64,000 nt of DNA from Bacillus sp. RO2 (GTDB lineage: Bacteria > Bacillota > Bacilli > Bacillales > Bacillaceae_I): NCBI RefSeq assembly GCF_012911845.1, contig NZ_JAAXCU010000043.1, positions 1 through 64,000 of the forward strand. Direction: 5' to 3'. Under the pieces are notes generated by a model. The model did no database searches, was not told where the DNA came from, and was given only the letters and a program-made list of their open reading frames with translations. Position 1 is the first letter of the stretch. Every line of letters begins with the position of its first letter. Below are positions 63,312-64,000 of this stretch, one piece after another. Both the position numbers and the translations under genes were made by a program.

Positions 63312-63372
63312 AAAGAGAGGGGTCTGACTCTTCACCGCTTTAGAGCGGTGAGGGTCAGACCCCTCTTTACCT
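63312..63372. repeat. GGGGTCTGACCC-type hairpin, copy 6
   Basis: AGAGGGGTCTGACTCTTCACCGC pairs with GCGGTG...GGGTCAGACCCCTCT around TTTAGA. It lies between convergent XapX and uvsE genes and is followed by CTCTTTACC repeats. Confidence 0.9.
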
Positions 63373-63390
63373 CTTTACCTCTTTATCCCT

Positions 63391-64000
63391 TCACCACTCT
63401 ACCGCGCCGCCACCCAGACGTTTGACGCCACGAATTTTCGCGATTTCTTCGCATAGTTGCAGTGCGGCTTCATCTTTCCGTTTTGCTTCTATCATAAAGT
63501 CCACATCCTGCCCCAAGTCGACTGCCACTTTCAAAAATTCCATGATAAATTGCAGATCCACAAAGTCCGCATGGTGTCTCAATTTCTTTTCCGAAATAGG
63601 GGAGGAGATATGTATCTTTGGAATGATGCCAATATCTTTCCACGTTCCATACACACGTGGCAACAATTCCTCCCATGACACAGAACTTGGATTGGCGTAT
63701 TCATGATGGTAATCAAAAGCAAGCGGGAAACCAAGCTCCTCGCACAACACTAACGTTTCCTCCGTTGTGTAAGTCTTATCATCGTTCTCCAACGTCATGC
63801 GTGCCCGGACCTCATCTGGTAACGACAAAATATTCTCACGGAACCTCTCCACCGCAAGCTCCTTGTTCCCATAAGCACCACCAACATGGATATTGATCGT
63901 ACCCTCATCCTCTAGCCCCATCGCTTTCAACATCTCATAATGGTACACCATATCAATCACTGCATTCTCAGTAATATGCGGTTTATCACTCGTAAACAAC
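63391..64000 (-). CDS. uvsE: UV-damage endonuclease UvsE, partial
   Basis: C-terminal 202+ residues of a TIM-barrel UvdE-type endonuclease; the N-terminus lies past the right edge. INIHVGGAYGNKELAVERF, RMTLENDDKTYTTEETLVLCEELGFPLAFDYHHEYANP, PKIHISSPISEKKLRHHADFVD and DVDFMIEAKRKDEA carry the metal-binding residues. It nicks DNA 5' to photoproducts. Position after argS matches B. subtilis ywjD. Confidence 0.93.
   Translation of the reverse strand, partial: LFTSDKPHITENAVIDMVYHYEMLKAMGLEDEGTINIHVGGAYGNKELAVERFRENILSLPDEVRARMTLENDDKTYTTEETLVLCEELGFPLAFDYHHEYANPSSVSWEELLPRVYGTWKDIGIIPKIHISSPISEKKLRHHADFVDLQFIMEFLKVAVDLGQDVDFMIEAKRKDEAALQLCEEIAKIRGVKRLGGGAVEW

Overview
The window comes from a low-GC, endospore-forming Bacillaceae bacterium. 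The spore genes gerQ and rsfA are present, with Gram-positive carbon control (CcpA-type cre sites), SacT-type antitermination and an S-box leader. The right half (39-64 kb) follows the Bacillus subtilis order ung, ywdI, ywdK, gerQ, hemQ, pta, lipL, rsfA, ywfO, ywgA, 4-OT, ywhD, pbpG, speE, speB, ywiB, argS, uvsE, with a few insertions. A voltage-gated sodium channel of the NaChBac type suggests a lineage related to alkaliphilic or salt-tolerant Bacillus (inference). I see no rRNA, tRNA, insertion sequence, prophage or CRISPR array.

Layout. 0-7 kb: a 52-bp tandem array, an ABC-F ATPase, a PDZ/Lon-type protease, an AT-rich patch with a small membrane protein and a GNAT acetyltransferase, and topoisomerase III. 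7-11 kb: an uncharacterised duplicated P-loop ATPase and a cre-controlled PTS permease with a phosphodiesterase-fold partner. 11-19 kb: an S-box riboswitch ahead of a SfnG-like flavin monooxygenase, then ATP-grasp, YjiH, HD-GYP, HAD and nitrilase-family genes. 19-25 kb: a complete sucrose PTS module (EIIA, SacT antiterminator, EIIBC, fructokinase, sucrose-6-phosphate hydrolase) with two RNA antiterminator/terminator switches. 25-34 kb: a membrane-protein pair, a short-chain fatty acid transporter, an ABC exporter with its TetR regulator and a likely operator, a nitroreductase, and stress or membrane functions including HtpX. 34-39 kb: gnd and zwf, the two NADPH-forming pentose phosphate dehydrogenases. 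39-44 kb: ung, the sodium channel and a chemoreceptor with a sigma-D-like promoter, then CtaM, YwdI and YwdK. 45-64 kb: spore, heme, acetate, lipoate, polyamine and translation genes, ending in a cut uvsE.

The most unusual content is intergenic. Eight clear tandem arrays fall into two size classes. Three have a unit of 52 bp, but with different sequences. Five have a unit of 20-21 bp. Both sizes are close to whole numbers of DNA helical turns. Two dispersed, structured repeat families are also present. One is about 105-190 bp, with nine copies, most having their own matching complementary ends. The other is a GGGGTCTGACCC hairpin, with six copies all in the last 20 kb. In both families the stem sequence varies between copies while the pairing is kept, which points to selection on structure.
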